A stretch of 64,000 nt of DNA, from assembly GCF_943734655.1 (NCBI RefSeq), contig NC_071355.1, positions 196,911,939 to 196,975,938 of the forward strand. Reading direction: 5' to 3'. This document shows, piece by piece, positions 1-11,710 of this stretch (its first letter is position 1; every line of letters begins with the position of its first letter). The position numbers were made by a program, and so were the translations under genes. Source of the DNA: Sabethes cyaneus (Eukaryota > Arthropoda > Insecta > Diptera > Culicidae). The notes under the pieces are model-generated. The model saw nothing but the letters and a program-made list of their open reading frames with translations, had not been told where the DNA came from and did not search any database.

Positions 1-530
1 ATTCTTGCCCTCGAAAACTTTCACATGCCAAATTTGGTTTCATTTGCTTGATTAGCTCTCGAGTTATGAGGAAATTTGTATTTCATTTGTATAGGAGCCC
101 CCCCCCCCCCCTCCTAAAGTGAGGAGGGGTCCCAGTTCATCATAGAAAAAAATTTTGTCTCCAAAACCACCCACATGTCAAATTTGGTTCCATTTGCTTG
201 ATTAGTTCTCGAGTTATGAGGAAATTTGTATGGAAGCCCCCCCTTTTAAAGAGGAGAGGAGTTATAATTCCCCTTATAAAGAGGGGAGGGGTCTCAATTT
301 ACCATAGAATAAATTCTTGTCACCGAAAACACCCACATGCCAAATTTTGTTCTATTTGCTTGATTAGTTGTCGAGTTATGCAGAAATTTGTGTTTCATTT
401 GTATGGGATCCCCCCCTCTTAGTGGGGGGAGGGGTTTCTAACCATCACTAAAACCTTTCCTGGCCCCAAAAAACCTCTACATGCATATTTTCATGCCGAT
501 TGGTTCAGTAGTTTTCGATTCTATAAGGAA
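1..530. repeat. Tandem array of ~150-160 bp units
   Basis: Three related units lie in the same direction. Each carries the core acatgccaaatttgg, then catttgcttgattag, then tcgagttatg and gaaatttgtatttca, and then a C-run followed by a GA-rich stretch. Cores begin near 23, 173 and 335 (spacing 150 and 162 bp). A diverged fourth piece starts near 478 and leads into a GACA run. A 14-15 bp C-run sits near 96-110. From memory, very similar text is dispersed in mosquito genomes, possibly as the 3' end of a mobile element; that identity is not proven here. The array may extend left of the window. Confidence 0.8.
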
Positions 531-536
531 CATACG

Positions 537-574
<38 letters not shown>
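537..574. repeat. (GACA)n microsatellite
   Basis: About nine perfect GACA copies directly follow the sequence cagtagttttcgattctata. The run closes the tandem-repeat block to its left and probably is its simple-sequence tail. Confidence 0.95.
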
Positions 575-839
575 AATCTTTCTTTATAGGTATAGATTGT
601 TGAAACAAGTGCATTCAACTGAAAAATTTATGTATATTTTGTATTAATTTGCCTCAAAATAACTTTGTTATACCGTGGACCGCCGTTCATTTGAACGATT
701 GCTTAGCAAACTAATGGGGTTTGTTTTTAATTTGAATAACAGGCGACCTTAAATATGCTGCACTTATATGTATTGGCGGCCCTGTTATCTGATTAACTGT
801 TATTTGAGTTAATTTGATAGGTCATTCAATATGTCCTGC

Positions 840-1480
840 CGTCGGTCGTCGTCCTCAGCATAACGTCGGGGTGGTTCGTGCTGTTTTAAACAATCATCGC
901 CATACAATTTGATCTTGAGTCTCTCGTCGCCGGTTTTCCAGGCGTCTTAGAAGTCTCAAACTGCTTTCGACCTGGTCGAGCCATCTGGCACGTATGTCCC
1001 CCTGTCGATGTCCCCACGTATGGCATGCTCGTAGAGGACGTGTCCGGCTCATCGTAGCCTACCGACTTTCGTCAAATGTACGAACAATCCTTATCCTTAA
1101 GCAATAACTCATCATTTATACGCATCCGCCACTCTCTGCTTTCACTTTGTACTCCACCAAATATTGTCCGCAGCACATGCCTCAAACACGGCAAGGGTGC
1201 GTATGTCCTCTGTGAGCAGCATCACAGTTTTAAGTTCATGAAGAACTACTGGTCTAATAAAGGTTTTGTACATTGTCAGCTTCGTACGGCGGCATATGCG
1301 TCTTGATCGTACCGTTTTGCAAAGAGCAAAATAAGCCGGCTTTCCCGCGTGCATGCGCTGCTGGATCTTTTGAATGGTGTGGTTGTCCGCGGTCACAAGT
1401 TATCCCAACCATGCGAACTCACTACCACTTCTAGTTCGACGCCATAACGGGCTACCGTCCATGGGAGTCGCGAACTTGTC
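840..1480 (-). pseudogene. Broken RTE-like LINE, reverse transcriptase C-terminal part
   Basis: On the minus strand one frame around 1,142-1,396 reads through KLTMYKTFIRPVVL, the 'YKTxIRPVVLYG' block that follows the catalytic palm in RTE-like non-LTR reverse transcriptases; it continues into a region resembling TLAVFE. Text at 930-1,075 matches the end of the same protein family and is repeated, diverged, at 34,950-35,130. The reading frame is broken by stops and shifts, and the catalytic palm is absent, so this is a dead fragment. Family name is by motif similarity to RTE-type elements, not by a search. Confidence 0.7.
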
Positions 1481-2309
1481 AATTTGAGCCTTATCTTTTC
1501 ATGTATTTGCCCTTTGATGCATTTATTTTTAACCTAAAATCCTTGTTTTCAGTCCAGGGTAGATTGCCTTTGCCGTCCCGCATTCGTCCAAAAAAAATCT
1601 GGTCACTTTAAGCTACACTGAGAATATAATTTCGTATTTTGTTTGAAAAAACATTCGTAAAACTATATTCGTAGCTGGTACAAATAATTTCATACCATTT
1701 AAAAACTTTCGTAGGCTTATTGTTTACCGCAAATGTTGCTATTACGAATGGTTCGTATTTTTTACGAGAGCACATTCGTAGCTGTCTTGTATCAAGACCC
1801 ATTTGATGCACGGTTGTTGTCTGGCATCATTATCGACGAAAACGGGATGCGAAGATTGTATGAAGAGAAAATAGACTTGTGCAATTATGTCCTTCTTGGT
1901 ACGCAGTAGCTGTGGTTCTGTAGTTTGCGGCGTCGTCGGCTGTTCGTAAAGAAATATGACAAAACGAGCTCAGTTCGATTCCCGATAAAATCAGCTTTTT
2001 TCAGAGATAATAAAGATTTCGCTATTTTTCGATAGGTGTCGGTAATGTAGCATACTGACACCTATCGGAAAATAGTGAAATCTAGTATTGTTTTTATCGA
2101 CAGCCTTTTCGTGCATTCGTAAAATCTACAAACCATTTTGTAAAATGCAATGATTCGTACGAATATAGCTTTGTTACTATGTACATGTACAAAACATTCA
2201 GGATTGATTTTACGAATCTAGTTCGTGGTAGAAAACAACGAAAGAATTCGTACAGCAAACGCTCGTTTTCGTACTATAAACCAAGTTTTATTATCAGTGT
2301 ATTAATTCT
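1481..2309. other. Noncoding, with one inverted repeat
   Basis: No convincing coding region. The stretch is rich in the motif attcgta in both orientations, as in AT-rich MITEs. A hairpin lies at 2,014-2,082 (listed separately). Confidence 0.5.
2014..2082. repeat. Inverted repeat / hairpin
   Basis: The arm starting agatttcgctatttttcg and continuing through ataggtgtc is matched, inverted, by gacacctatcggaaaatag followed by tgaaatct. Arms are about 27 nt with two or three mismatches around a loop of roughly 15 nt. It may be the remnant of a small foldback element. Confidence 0.8.
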
Positions 2310-2392
2310 AACAGGCTCTCCTAGTAGAGATTCGAACATACGAAAACTGACTTGTTTGACTAGTGTCGTACATCGAGGCCAACTGTTCGTGT
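2310..2392 (-). mobile_element. tRNA-derived SINE, 5' fragment
   Basis: Read on the minus strand this piece has a tRNA-like A-box region (cagttggcctcgatgtac), then gtatgttcgaatctc, which is a B-box. It matches the heads of the two fuller SINE copies at 30,284-30,478 and 59,522-59,729. The 3' two thirds are missing and no target duplication was found, so it is a truncated or eroded copy. Confidence 0.75.
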
Positions 2393-3443
2393 GGAGCAAT
2401 GTGGCTTCTGGTGTTCTGTTTGATCGAGTCAAGAAACCACTGCAGGACATAATAGCAAAATCGGCAGCTCAAATAGCCATTTCGTAGCAATAGTAAAAAT
2501 CGAAGAACTTTCGAGGTCTCAATCGGGTGCTGCCATAAATGCGTTCCAATCGATGATGAAAAGACAGTTATTGTGTAGCGTTGAATAATTTGCTTTATAT
2601 GAATTACCTAGTTAACGATCGTGCAAATGTTGTAATGGCATCGTTGATTAATGAATTGGAATGGTATGGCATTATTACAAACAGCACGAGGCATAACCAG
2701 CTTTTACGTTTGCCATTCTAAGTTGATTCACATACATGATTACTTCAACTTAGGATATGTAGGTCATTGCCGAAACAAGCCTATAGCTTACGTTATAAGA
2801 AAAAAACATAAATCGTAACAAGAATTAGAAGAACAAAATTTAACGGCCATTTATAGCCGTGACGGTGAATCAACCAATGCTCATGACCTAAAATCAAACG
2901 TATTTACGATCCAGTCATTTCCACCATAAACCACTGAACTGAAGCACGCTTTGCACATAAGATGGCTCAATTTATCAATTAGTGCCCTCCTAAATAACCG
3001 GTCATTTTACGGTATTAATCAAGCCCTCATTGCTACAGCCTTACACAGAATTAATCATATTTTTCTACTGCCATTACCGGAGCGCGCACCACAAGGAACC
3101 GCTCGGCTCACTCGGACGCTCACTCGCTCGCTCGTCGATGGATGCGGATGGCGGTCTCTCGGCCGGTGGCGATGGCTCTTCACTGCTACGCAGAAAATCG
3201 TTTGCTTAAATCAAATTACACTCGATAATCGTTTCGTATTTTCACCGGTAACTTCCTACCGGCTTCTGTAATGCGCATCTTCAACGATCCACGGCTCTCC
3301 TCGTTTGCACTTCTCTAGCAAGCCTGCTGATGCCGGCTGATATGGTCAACCAAACCCGGAGCGGCGGTGGCCCAGCAGCAGCGGTCGGTGAAGCGAACGA
3401 GAACACGAGAGGATGGGAACCGAGATGCTGTTTGTTGCCGACA

Positions 3444-3480
3444 ATGATGATGATGATGATCATCATCATCATCATGATGG
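3444..3480. repeat. Trinucleotide microsatellite (ATG/ATC)
   Basis: Six ATG-phase repeats switch to ATC-phase repeats around 3,460, making a short self-complementary tract (tgatgatgat then catcatcatc). Confidence 0.9.
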
Positions 3481-5040
3481 TCTTCGCACGTCGATTTGGA
3501 AGCCAGTTCTTGGTTAGCACGCGGGAACGAACAGATATTGGTATCGCTCGGATCGCTCGGACTTAGATACCGTGCGACGGCGCAGCACCACGCCGTGCCA
3601 AGGTGGCTTGATGAGTCCTCGGGGTTTCCTTTCGCGTAAAGAGTGCATTGGGGCAAATATTAAACATAATGATGGTAATCATGGCGAAAATTAATTTCCT
3701 TTTAATTCACTTTTGAATGGGACTATTTCGCAACCACTTCAAATGAGCACGCGTGACATCATCCATTGTGAATGCCATTATCGTGATTATTATTAATGTC
3801 ATCACCATCTTTATTATCACACTTTTCCTCAATGGAGTATATTCACTGTTCTCCCTACTTTTGCACACACATAAGTGAACTCAAACTTCCTCAATCAATT
3901 CTCAATCGCTTCCAAACTAACCATCATCTGCCGAACAATTTATTGTATATCCACTGCCCATTTGGGCTGCAGTTGGGGGTTTTGTCTGGCACACCCTTTT
4001 CCGCTCATTCTCTTCCCCGCATCGGTTCATAAAGCGGTTGATTACAATGATTATGTTCATTTTTAAAGAGGTAATTATCACTTTTCACCGCGGTTTTTTT
4101 CCGACCCTCCTCACAGACTTAGGCACACTTTTTGTTCACTCACTTCGGGAGCCTTATCTGCTCATTTGGGCCGCGTCCGTCGGTTGGCTGCTGCTGTTGC
4201 TGCTGCCGGCTCGGCTTTTCGCTGGCTGAACAGAACCAGTGTTCAGAGGTGTTGTTAAAAAAACTTATACCGTGTAATAGACGTATTAAATGCTTTTTAC
4301 CTGTGGGCGTTGCGGTGGTGACTAATTGCTACATTAAGGTGTAATTATTCAACGATACTTGAACAGGTCACCTGGAAAGCGATCTCTCGCATCGGTGTTC
4401 CTAATCAGGCGGAAAAATCTCGCAGGTGAGCAGAGACTTCACTTTGGGCGGCACTTCAGCATCCGGGCATTGCTTTGTGTTTTTCGGTGAGTAATATATG
4501 TTGAATAATGAAATAATAACCATTTTATATTTTTATGAGAAAGGCACACTTTCATTACTTATTATTTACATTGCAAGAGGCTACTGCAGTCGCAAAAAAT
4601 AATAAGCCACACAACTTTACACCGTCAGCATCCGAGTACAAAGTTTCCTCAATCGCACAACAAGTGTAAAGCGATTGGTTCTAGAATAAGCAACAGAAAC
4701 ATAACCTATACCATCCCGTCGTCGGATCGGTACGGATCCGATAAAACTAACCTTTCGAAGGTCAACCGAGCAATGATATATCGACGATAAACTGAAGCTA
4801 TGATAGCTGCAAGGATTGCCACAATTGAGCGACCGCTTGTTGCTTGCATTTTCTAGCTTCTCGAACAACTCCGAAGCCAACTTGAAACCAACAACCCAGG
4901 CCTTGCTGAGGTAGTTTGTTTGAAAATTTATTATCATTTTGGCAGAAATACGAGAATTCACGCGTTCACATGCAGAGTGTGCTCCTCCGAGGATGCCCGT
5001 AACTTCAATTGTAGCTTACGGACCGTGGCTTTTTGAATCA

Positions 5041-5059
5041 GAGAGAGAGAGAGAGAGAG
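5041..5059. repeat. (GA)n microsatellite
   Basis: Perfect GA dinucleotide run of about 10 units. Confidence 0.95.
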
Positions 5060-5799
5060 CGGTGATCAAGCGCAAAAGGTAGGAGGAAAATTGCGAAAAA
5101 GTTGCTACCGTCGATGCGCCGCGTTGCGCCGCATATCGTGTTGCATCGTGCCGTTCGTAAGTGGTAAATTTTCTGCTGTCGATGGTAGCAGAGCGGAAGT
5201 AAGTGTACCTACCAAACTGCTCATCATACCCAGGACTGACAGGAGAGGGAGGTTGAAGGAGCAAGGCTCGGTGTTGGAAATCCACATAAATAATAGTGTT
5301 TACTGTGTGAGGCTACCGCAAGCAAACACCGTTGAATAAACCGTAAAGTGGTGAGTTCGAGCTACGAAGAGAGACGTGTAGCCAATAAAATCAAACGATC
5401 AGGTGGCAAACGTTTTGTGGTTTATCTAGTTACCACTTGATTTACTACAAAAAACTTTTTGTGGAAAATTGATTATTTTAACAATTAGAACGAGTGTAAT
5501 GTTCTCGCAATAACTCGACTTCAACTTTTTAAAAAGACGTAACTGCAAAATGTAAACAAACTGAGTGAGGGTTTCTTTCTATTTTCTTCTATTTTAACAA
5601 AAAATAACTCTCACTCGATTTGTTTTTACACCCTTTCATAAAGTCGGTGCCGGATTATTAATGATGAACATGCCAACCAACTGCAGGCTGAACGCCTCCA
5701 AATTAGATAATTTAATCTGTTTAATAATAACTAAAATTACTTAACGAATCCTATCACTCTGAACACCCGCTGTTTAATCATAATTGACGCCAGCGAACA

Positions 5800-6110
5800 T
5801 CCAGCGGATGTAGGGTCGCCTCGAAGCCGAATCCTTCATTTTACCACGAAGGATTTTACCCTTTAAGGCACCAAGAGCTCGTCAGTAGTTCCTAGTAGAC
5901 CTATCACTAGTGTACCAAAGCAAGCAAAGTCAATTTCGGTGGAAATCCGCTAAAACTCTTTTCGCTTTATTGAATCGTATGCTGCCTTAAAGCCTAAAGA
6001 TGATGGGGTTGCTAGTTGATTTCTAGAAATGTATGTAGGATCTGCGGCAAGTTGAACATCTGGTTCATTGTGGCGCGTCCATCTCTCTCGAAGACCAGAT
6101 TGGTGTAGCC
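5800..6110 (-). pseudogene. RTE-like LINE reverse transcriptase scrap
   Basis: The minus strand encodes QMFNLPQILHTFLEI near 6,070-6,020 and FKAAYDSI near 5,985-5,960, resembling the 'QIFTLRQIL ... DFKAAYDS' blocks of RTE-like reverse transcriptases seen also at 7,030-7,140 and 32,770-32,870. The frame breaks several times and only about 300 bp remain. A dead remnant; its neighbour to the right is a MITE. Confidence 0.6.
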
Positions 6111-6149
6111 TTCAATCGAATGTTGTCATATCCATCATTCGGTCAGTCC

Positions 6150-6509
6150 ATCACTTTGACTCAATTTTAATTCATTTGACAGTACCGTCCTAACGGGGCC
6201 AAATATGACAAAATTACGTATGGGACATTTGTAGAACAGGTTATTATCTATAATTTTGCTGAATAAAGTTTTGCTGTATCTTTTGTAGTTACGGCGGTAC
6301 AATTCTAGTAACTTATTAAATGAACGTTCATTTAGTCACTGATGGATTACTAGCGTTCGTAGGACCGTAACTATAAACGATACAGCAAAAATTTGTTTAG
6401 AAAAATTGTAGATTAGAACTAGTTCTACAAATGTCCCAAAAATAACATTGATATATTTGGATCGACTGAGACGATACTGTTAAATAAATCAAAATTGAGT
6501 CAAAGTGAT
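6150..6509. mobile_element. Inverted-repeat MITE, ~360 bp
   Basis: The left end reads tcactttgactcaatttt and the right end, reverse-complemented, reads the same with few changes; similarity continues inward for about 40 nt (left cagtaccgtc, right inverted cagtatcgtc). Internally, gtacggtac-like and tttgctgtatc motifs are also mirrored (6,264-6,300 against 6,364-6,400), so much of the element is a foldback. No coding capacity. I did not find a convincing target duplication, so superfamily is open. Confidence 0.75.
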
Positions 6510-6960
6510 CAAACCATCCCTATTCGGTAGTATGAAATGCATCGATGTATTCAAAGTGTTAAAATTTTGTTGCTTCTCAATGAACAAGTTGCACAATTTG
6601 CATGTTGCTCATATAGCCGCCTTGCTAAGAGAGAACAAAGGCAAAAGAACACATTGTATTGAAAAGTGAGTACAAATATTTCGATTCTCATTTCTTATTC
6701 TGAGGAGGAATCATTGCTGCTTACATCTACCATTATGAGTCAGGCGGCCGTCAAACAGCTAAAGAACAAAAATTAGCTGAGAAGCAACGGTGTGGGGCTT
6801 ATCAAAATGGAAACAGAAAAGCTGGCTGCTTGTCCGTACCGACTAATTGTTAGAATTTGGGATACAAAACAGCTACCATAGAAAAAATGGGGTTATCCAC
6901 CCGATTTACAAGAAGGGCAACAAGTTGGACTGAGAAAACTATCGTGCGAATCATTTACCG
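6510..6960. other. No recognised feature
   Basis: AT-rich, no sustained reading frame; it leads into the LINE fragment to the right, whose degenerate upstream part may begin near 6,880 where a plus-strand frame reads YPPDLQEGQQVG. Confidence 0.4.
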
Positions 6961-7640
6961 CCGACTATCTCCAATTGCGAACAGATTTTCTGGGAATTTA
7001 TCAAGCCGGCTGCGTTGAAAGACGGTCAACAACGAATCAAATATTTACACTGCGGCAGATCCTCCAAAAAGGCCATGAATACAGAATTTCTATGCGCTAT
7101 TTTCATTGATTTCAAAGATACCATCGACCGAAAAGAGCTATGGAAAATCTTGGACGAGAACAGCTTTCCCAGGAAGCTGACCAATGACATCAGCCGTGAG
7201 GCTTGGAGGCGTTTTATCAGCGGAAGTCGTGCTTACTATGGGCTTTACAAGCGATCGCGGTCGAACACACTAAGCCCCCGCATAAAGTGTACCCTTTAAA
7301 AGACGCTCATCAGACCGATTTTTTTCTACGGGCATGAAACGTGGACAATGCTCTAGGAGGTCCTGTGAGTGTTAGGAACGATCTTCGGCAGCGTACAGGA
7401 GCATCGGAGTTTGAATTCGCACAGCACTATGCCAACCAGCACTATGCGAAACCAGTATGTAAAAGTCGGCTAAATCTGGATGGATACGATACGATGGGCA
7501 GGGCATATTGCTAGAATGCCCTGCGAATTTGCAAATTTATTTCAAGAACTACCAGGTGGAACGAGATCTGGAATCTGGCAGAAAGTACATGGTGTGCAAG
7601 GAAGAGGAGACCGGTAACCAGGCTTGCCATTTCCTCACTC
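6961..7640 (+). pseudogene. RTE-like LINE fragment, reverse transcriptase
   Basis: The plus strand reads QRSTTNQIF-like and TLRQIL-like blocks near 7,020-7,060, then FIDFKDTIDRKELW (7,099-7,143), the palm motif A region whose normal form is DFKAAYDSIDR. From about 7,300 the frame jumps to the thumb/C-terminal 'IRPIFFYGHETWTML' block and then IRWAGH-like text near 7,490, so the catalytic centre has been deleted. Stops and shifts make it non-functional. Same family as the fragments at 21.5, 32.4 and 46.9 kb. Confidence 0.75.
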
Positions 7641-7825
7641 ATCGTGCAAAAAGTGTAACTTTTTTCATTCAACACAATGAGCAGAACTGCTGTCAGAAAT
7701 GAGAAATACATCCACGCAATGAGAAACAGGCCAAAAATAAAGAGAAATATAAACAAACTTTAGATTCTCATTGTGCGCTCGTACTGCAGCAAGCAACGGC
7801 ACGGGAATTACATTGTTGCCATATC

Positions 7826-8019
7826 CAGCCACGTAGCCAGAAGGGGGGGCCCGGGGGCCCAATTTTGATTTAAACCGTTTTATATGCATATTTTTTCGTT
7901 TAGAACTACAATACATTAAATTTATTGTGATGTGTTATAGTTATAAGCAGTAAGATATGCATATAGAGTATTAGGAGCCAAGATAGGGCTCCTGGCCCCC
8001 ACCTCTGGCTACGTGGCTG
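7826..8019. mobile_element. hAT-type MITE with 8-bp target duplication
   Basis: The 194-bp element starts CAGCCACGTAGCCAGA and ends with the inverse, tctggctacgtggctg. It is flanked by perfect direct repeats gccatatc at 7,818-7,825 and 8,020-8,027. An 8-bp duplication and a CA-G-type start fit the hAT superfamily. The interior is noncoding: a GC-rich rim (gggggggcccgggggccc) and an AT-rich centre. It depends on a transposase encoded elsewhere. Confidence 0.9.
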
Positions 8020-8027
8020 GCCATATC

Positions 8028-8519
8028 TATCATCCACCATCGTCATATGCAACATAAATCGCGACTAAGTAAAGTGTGAATTTTTCTCTTCTCTTTTTTT
8101 ATCCTGAGGAGGAATCATCCCTGCCAGTAACCCACAACCGAGTGAATTGGAGAAATTTGCTTCATTAGACTATGTCTTAGGACGGCAAACCAATTGCAAA
8201 TATCATTATGAGTCAATTGGTATGCACATTGTCCTTGATGTCTTGCTTGCAAATCGCAGGATTATAGTTAGAAAAGTAATAGAGTAAATGGGAATCTATG
8301 CAAAATTTCTTCTCATTTCTTCTCAAAAGTTCTAGTAAAACGCTCAAAAATCTATCTTCTATCTTTTATCCTCTTCTTCTAACTTTCTATATATACAAGA
8401 GGCTTGTCTGTAGCCAAAACTAGGTCTCTGATAGGACGTCATAAGATCCTTATCGGTAACTAAAAAGAGGCCCCTGAGAAGTCGTCATGCTTTCGTAACA
8501 ATGCCTTCTATTCTCAGTC
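8028..8519. other. No recognised feature
   Basis: AT-rich DNA with no motif or sustained frame that I can support. Confidence 0.4.
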
Positions 8520-9375
8520 GCCTCACTGGTCGACTGCCAGACTGCTCCATAGAACTGGTCGACTGGACTGTTCGATTTAATTGCAAGACTGGACTGCTCA
8601 ACTGAACTGCTTGACTGGATTGTTCGATTCGACTGCTCGACTGGACAGGTCGACTTTACTGATTGACTAAACAGTTCGATTCAACTGCTCGACTGGACTA
8701 CTCGACTCAATTGCACGATACAACTGTTCGACTTACTACTCGACCCGACCACTCGACTTACTACTCGACTGAACTGCTTGACTAGACTGTTCGGTTTGAC
8801 CACTCGACTTGATAGCTCGATTCAACTGCTCGACTAGTCCACTCGATTTCACTGCTCGACTTCACTGCTCAACTTAACTGCTCTACTAAACTGGTCAATT
8901 GAACTGCTCGATTAAACTGTTCGATGCGAACTGAACAGGTCAATTGAACTGCTCAATTAAACTGTTCGATTCGACTGTTCGACTCAATTGATTGACTGGA
9001 CTGCTCAATTCAACTGCTCGACTCGAATGCTCGATGAAACTGTTCGACTCAACTATTCGACTTAACTACTCGACTCAACTGCTTTATTTGAGTGTTCGAA
9101 TCGGTTGCTCGACTATCTACGCGCTCCGACTGCTCGAGTGGACTGCTCGACCAAACTACTCGATTTAACTGCTAGATTTACCCGCTCGACTTGACAGCTT
9201 GATTCAACTGCTCGAATCACCTGCTCGAATAAACTACTTGACTGAATAGCTCAACTGCTCGACTAGACTGTTAGATTTGATGCTCGACTCGACTGTTCGA
9301 CTTGACTGGTCGACTAAACTGCCTGACTCGACTGTTAGATACGACTGGTCGACTTCGCCTGCTCGACTTGCTTGC
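8520..9375. repeat. 13-bp degenerate minisatellite
   Basis: About 65 imperfect copies of a 13-bp unit close to actgctcgactga, varying mainly at the last three positions and in the tgctcg core (ggtcg, gttcg, actcg). Divergence between neighbouring units is high, so the array is old. No protein frame runs along it. Confidence 0.9.
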
Positions 9376-9660
9376 TCGTCGCGATATCAACCCGCTCATA
9401 AGAATCGGTTCGCGGCAGAAAATGGACGGAATGTATCCACAATTTTCTTGACATTTATATTTTCCGGATCGTAAGATTCGGGTTCAACTAGTAAATCATA
9501 ATTATTCTGAATATTTGCATATCAAGAACTTGATAACGGTCTCGATATCTTCCGGCAACCACCTGAAAGTAGCAGCAATTTATTGTTAATGAATAGAGGA
9601 AAAATCTATGGTCCTGAATTACTGCCTTTTGGCATTCCTTAGATATTCGATAATCCTGTA

Positions 9661-10601
9661 CCGTCATCCGGGGATACTTGCAACACCGGGGTTACTTGCA
9701 ACACTTCTGCGCATCACGCTTTTGACAACTCTAACGCATTTGTTTGTTTACATAACCATTTGTAGCCAATGGCGTTTTAAAGAAGGGATGTTTACATATT
9801 GTTTAATTAAGTTTAATCCATTATATCGTTGTTTTTCTTGTTATTATACGATTGGAAAGTAATTTCACTTTCAGGGTAGGAAAAATGGATGTGCAAAGTT
9901 GCGTCAGTTCATTGGCACGAAATTATTTTTTATCGTTTAGTTCCTGTACACAAATAGTGCTTCATATAAGCTAACAAATAGCAACTTTGAGCTTTGTTTA
10001 TATTTTGAACTTGGAGAAGTAACGATGAATTCGTGGTGTTACTTCCAATATGGCGCGGCTTGCAGCACTTGTAATAGAGTTACTTATCGTAATAGACAGT
10101 ATGTACAGAGTAAGTTTGCATCTGTACGATGTTATTTTGTCTACTGCCATCTCCAGAAAAAGTAAAATAGTGGAACATTCCACGTACCTTAAAACGGCAA
10201 TTTGCAATTCGCCGACATGCTGCATTTTCACCGAATATCTTTGAAAAAACAATAAACAAAATTGGAAAACAGAACATGCCTCCAGTATGTCTTGTTTTAC
10301 TAGAAATACACTCAAAATATCTAAAAATAGTCATTCGCGGTTTGAAATCGAATTTAAAATCATAAGAAACGCAAAATCAGAAAAGTGTTGCAAGTAACCC
10401 CGTTTACTGGGTAACTTGCAACACCCCTATTTTCGGTTCATTCTACAGGCTCATTTAGTTGATTATTTTTCTCATAATCACAAATCAAAAGTACTGACCA
10501 CTATACAAGTTTTGGCTACTTACACTTGGACCTAAACGGTACACTTCGAAAGTTATACCAAGTCAAAGTTCAAAAGTGTTGCAAGTATCCCCGGAAGACG
10601 G
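9661..10601. mobile_element. TA-flanked inverted-repeat element, 941 bp
   Basis: The left end reads CCGTCATCCGGGGATACTTG and continues caacac; the right end is its inverse with one mismatch (26-bp repeats). TA lies on both sides (9,659-9,660 and 10,602-10,603). The sub-terminal phrase gttacttgcaacac recurs inside as a second inverted pair at 10,385-10,425. No transposase frame is present. TA duplication suggests the Tc1/mariner superfamily, but that is inference. Related end sequence (taccgtaaaacggggtaa) occurs at 34,618-34,640. Confidence 0.8.
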
Positions 10602-10779
10602 TATTTCTGTTCATAGTGTGCAATTCATCGAGTGAAGTCAAAACCATGTTACCAGATTTTAAGTTCTTTTCGAGTTTGGTCGAAGGTATCCTGCATGCAG
10701 GAAACATAACAGAAAGCATCCGACTTGAGGAAGACAAAGCGATAAATTAAAAAGCATGGCGTGAATTGCGTACAGGCGG

Positions 10780-11340
10780 ATGACCGTGATAGTGAAGGTA
10801 GCGACTGTATTGGTGCAGCAACTGTCTTGGTCTTACAGTGCCAGTAAATATCCGAATCGGCACTTGTAGCAGAATTTGGTAGCCAAGAAGAGTGCTAGGC
10901 GTTTATACTTGTCTCAGCGTTATGCCGCAATAGCTGCAGCAGCCGAGCCGATCAGCCCTTTTTTAAATGGGAAAAACCGCTAATTCCGTCATTCTTCCAG
11001 TAGCATCTCCTCCTTCCAAATCTTGGAAATTAGCCAGTGTAAAACTATCGTTAGCGTTTCTCGACCATGATTATAAAGCTCTGCCGGCGGGCGGCCCTAA
11101 CCTGCGGCTTTCTTGGTCTTCGGCAACCCGATTTCTCGTTTGACTCTTTGGAGATCATATGCTGGGATATTACTATCTTCCACGGGCACTCCTAGATTAA
11201 CTCCTATTTCGCCTCCTTCTGCAACGTCGCCATTGAGATGTTTATCGAAGAACTGCTTCCTCCTGTCGACCACCTTGCGCTCATTTGTCATTAAATTGCT
11301 TCCCTCGTGTCGGGTAACAATGTCAGATTTCGATGTGTGA
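10780..11340 (-). pseudogene. RTE-like LINE fragment, pre-RT region
   Basis: The minus strand encodes VVDRRKQFFDKHLNGDVAEG (11,276-11,217) followed by a segment ending LPKTKKAAG (to 11,097), which corresponds to the 'W..HF..LLNG...' linker and the 'KNNKAAGxDGLPAEL' start of the reverse transcriptase. A stop follows, then shifted remnants ELYNHGRET-like and ISKIWKEE-like text (11,060-11,010). Degenerate and truncated. Confidence 0.7.
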
Positions 11341-11710
11341 ACCCTTACGAGATTGGTTTACTTTCTCATAAAACTAGCGCGTACCATTAGCTTGTAATAG
11401 TTGTTCCAATTCTTCACGATCTCTGTCCTCTATTTGGTGTTTTCTACACCTCAGGCTCGTGGTCAACTGGTTACTTGCTCGTCGGTATTTGGCCAAGTTC
11501 TCCATAGGGACAATGCTCAATTCATTTTTCCAAGTAATTTCCTCTCTCTCCACCGCTTGTTGGCGTTCCCCATCGAATCATTTTGTATTCTCCGGGACCC
11601 TTCAGCTAGTGCTGAGCGTATTCTGCCCCAACCGTCTTCACTCAAGTAACAACGTGGGATAAATTTGGAAATTTAATAAAAATTAAATAAAAAAAATTAA
11701 ATAAAAAGAT
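11341..11710. other. No recognised feature
   Basis: Open frames on the plus strand (11,401-11,662) lie antisense to the direction of the neighbouring LINE and could be its eroded upstream part. An AT-rich run at 11,655-11,705 precedes the hairpin repeat. Confidence 0.35.

Larger units (their letters stand above)
2393..5799. other. Unique noncoding DNA with a GC-rich patch
   Basis: No protein I can name. Positions 3,055-3,660 are clearly more GC-rich than the surroundings (ctcgctcg-type repeats, a trinucleotide run) and 4,160-4,220 carries a CTG-rich tract. Short open frames here are in conflicting frames on both strands and look like composition effects. A first exon or regulatory DNA of a host gene is possible but not demonstrable. 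An imperfect inverted repeat lies near 5,550-5,632. Confidence 0.4.
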
